DNA from: Sarcophilus harrisii
Taxonomy: Eukaryota; Chordata; Mammalia; Dasyuromorphia; Dasyuridae
NCBI RefSeq assembly: GCF_902635505.1
Contig: NC_045427.1
Span: 134,773,960 to 134,837,959, forward strand
DNA: 64,000 nt
Reading direction: 5' to 3'
The position numbers were made by a program, and so were the translations under genes. This document shows positions 10,688 through 64,000 of the stretch, piece by piece (positions within the stretch are counted from its first letter, which is position 1; each line of letters starts with the position of its first letter). Below the pieces are notes generated by a model. That model was not told the DNA's origin. It made no database searches and saw only the letters and a list, made by a program, of their open reading frames with translations.

Positions 10688-10876
10688 GTTCTGGGCTGCC
10701 AAGAGGGCAGAAGAGATCCTGCATGGTTCCTGAGTTTGAAGAAGGTTATAGTTTTAAAAGAGTAAAAAGGGAGGGGATTAGGAAAGGGGGGAGGGAGGTT
10801 GAAGGGAAGAAGTGTGTTTGGTGGATGCAGGTACTTCTGTTACAAAAATAATAAAATTACTTTATGAGCTCTTTGA
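10688..10876 (+). terminator. SFTPC 3'UTR exon 6 and poly(A) signal
   Basis: Acceptor TTTCTAG, then a 190-base untranslated exon with AATAAA at 10850-10855. Cleavage is likely about 20 bases on (near 10875), before a GT-rich stretch at 10899-10922. A noncoding sixth exon is the known SFTPC arrangement. Confidence 0.85.
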
Positions 10877-11305
10877 AAAAAACTTTTATGAAAAACCTTG
10901 AGTGTGTTCCTTCCCGTCTGTCAGTCCACTACATCTCCCCCACCAGGGTCTCGGGGACTTATGGAGTAATGAATATGACGTTCTAAGGTAGGGCTGGGAA
11001 AGACGGTTGGCAGATAGGGGAGAACAGAAAGCTCCCCGCTCCGCTTTGTAGAACGTGACTCCTTATCCCGGACACGAGTGGGGAAGTAGCTGAGATTTGA
11101 GGAGCGATCAGCGAGGCTGTAGCGCCCTCCCATGGCTATTTCAGAAACGTCCTTTTTCCGTGAAAAAAAGACAAGTTTAAGAGAAACAGAGAAAGAAAGA
11201 GAAAGAAACCAAGAGGGACCGAAGAGAGAAAAAGAGAAAGAGACACAGAGAGACATATATACAGAAAGGAAGTGAGGGAGGGAAGAGACAAGGAGACTGG
11301 GGAAG

Positions 11306-11363
<58 letters not shown>
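11306..11363. repeat. (CT)n(CA)n microsatellite upstream of BMP1
   Basis: Pure CT run to 11330, then pure CA run to 11363, within a longer GA-rich stretch (11150-11460). Confidence 0.97.
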
Positions 11364-11370
<7 letters not shown>

Positions 11371-11960
11371 CAGACAGAGAAGGCAGAGAAAAGGAGCAGC
11401 GGAACAGAAGAAGAAAGAGGAAGAGAAAGAGGCAGAAAGAAGGGAAAGAGAAGAGGAGCTTCTGCAGGGACTGTGGCTGGAGGTGGAGGTGGTGGTGGGG
11501 CGCTTCTTTTTCTGGGACAGAATCTTAGGACTCCTTGGCACCCCAGGGACACCCCATGGAGAAACTCAACCATAAGGAGGCACTCCCCTGAAGCTTCCAC
11601 CCCACAAGTGAACTCCGTACCGGGGCCACATCGCACTGTTTTTTTCTCTAGCACCCGCGCCCCACGCGTGTCCCTTGGTGCCCGGAGCTCCCTGTTCTCC
11701 CAGGCCTGCGCGGGTGGAGCCAGCAGTAGCAGCAACTGCAGCAGTGGTGGTGGCGGCGGCAGTGGCCAGAACCCCCACCCCCCACGCGTGGAGGGGGGCC
11801 CCCTCCCGTTCCTCGGCGGGAGGGACCGCGACCGCCCGCGGGCCGGCTAGCTGCTTCCCCGCCTCCGGCTGGCCCCATTCCCGGGGCTGAGCACAGTCCG
11901 GGCCCCGAGGGGGGCTGAGCTCCGAGCGAAAACACGCCCTCCGGCGAGCTCATTTCCCTA

Positions 11961-12192
11961 AAAGAAAAAAAAAAAAGGAGGAAAAAAAAGAGGGGGGGGA
12001 GGAAGAGAGGGAGAGAAAAGCAAGAGCCGGAGAGGGAGAGAGAAGGGGGAGAGAAATTGAGAAAGGGGGTGGACGGGAAGAGAGGGAGGAGGAGAGGAGG
12101 GGAAGAGATAGGAGAGGAGGGAGAGAGGGAGGGGTAGAGAGCCGGAGAAAGAGAGGGAGAAAGAGAGAGAGAGAGAGAGAAAGAAAAAAAAG
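11961..12192 (+). repeat. Purine-rich tract in BMP1 leader/promoter
   Basis: About 230 bp of A and G with a few pyrimidines, including AAAAAAAAAAAAGGAGG and a pure GA run near 12167-12182. It ends only 90 bases before the start codon, so it is probably in the 5' leader. Confidence 0.85.
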
Positions 12193-12283
12193 CCCTCCCT
12201 TCTCCTTCCATTCCTCCTCTTCCCCTCCTTCCTTCTCTGCTCTCTCGGGCTCGGCCCCGGCCCGTAGTCGCATCCCCGCCAGC

Positions 12284-64000
<51,717 letters not shown>

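Larger units (their letters stand above)
10880..12283 (+). promoter_or_regulatory. BMP1 5' flank, CpG-rich promoter and leader
   Basis: About 1.4 kb between the SFTPC poly(A) site and the BMP1 start codon. 11600-11950 is CpG-rich (GGCGGCGGCAGTGG, CCGCCCGCGGGCCGGC) with no TATA box at an obvious place, typical of a CpG-island promoter. Many frames stay open only because of the simple repeats. The exact transcription start cannot be read from sequence. Confidence 0.7.

Noticed and set aside
11331-11363. Possible CRISPR-like or tandem direct repeats
   Set aside because: Simple dinucleotide microsatellite; no spacers. No CRISPR array is expected or seen in this vertebrate DNA.
11272-11850. 192-residue + strand frame upstream of BMP1
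   Set aside because: Open only because of GA/CT/CA repeats and GC-rich promoter DNA. No recognisable domain, and the real BMP1 start is at 12284.

Overview
This is vertebrate nuclear DNA, almost certainly from a marsupial and probably an Australian one. It carries two adjacent protein-coding genes on the + strand, SFTPC (pulmonary surfactant protein C) then BMP1 (procollagen C-proteinase / tolloid), the same neighbours and order as on human chromosome 8p21. Exons have clean GT-AG borders and the introns are full of tRNA-derived SINEs, MIR-like, L2, CR1/L3-like and L1 remains. The SINEs have the marsupial layout (a tRNA-like head whose complement ends in CACCTAGCTGCC, and a tail with the GCCAAGAAAACCCC block). 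The opossum-specific SINE variant, as I remember it, was not seen. That points to Australia but is an inference.

Layout. 1-7.55 kb: upstream intergenic DNA with repeats, a GC-rich unique block near 4.2-4.46 kb, and a 550-bp trinucleotide array grown from a SINE tail. 7.56-10.88 kb: SFTPC, with TATA box, five coding exons (193 codons), a sixth 3'UTR exon and AATAAA. 10.9-12.28 kb: BMP1 5' flank, with a CT/CA microsatellite, a CpG-rich block and a purine-rich leader. 12.284-62.699 kb: 19 coding exons of the long BMP1 isoform (mTLD), 958 codons in frame, missing only the final exon beyond the right edge. At 58.95-59.035 kb lies an alternative terminal exon for the short isoform BMP1-1 (28 residues then stop, 746 residues in all).

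Both genes make secretory-pathway proteins. SFTPC encodes the precursor of the palmitoylated transmembrane surfactant peptide with its BRICHOS chaperone domain, made in alveolar type II cells. BMP1 encodes an astacin metalloprotease that matures procollagens, lysyl oxidase and other matrix proteins and cleaves chordin. Apart from shared neighbourhood and direction nothing in the sequence ties their functions together.

No unknown multi-gene system is visible. The points worth a second look are the conserved BMP1-1 exon with a 460-bp polypurine tract upstream, absence of one of the two human proSP-C disulfides, CTG-run growth of the BMP1 signal peptide, SINE tails seeding trinucleotide arrays, datable nested insertions (a solo LTR with 6-bp duplication inside L1, and several L1/SINE copies with target-site duplications), a GATA-centred inverted repeat and a fresh 65-bp tandem duplication.
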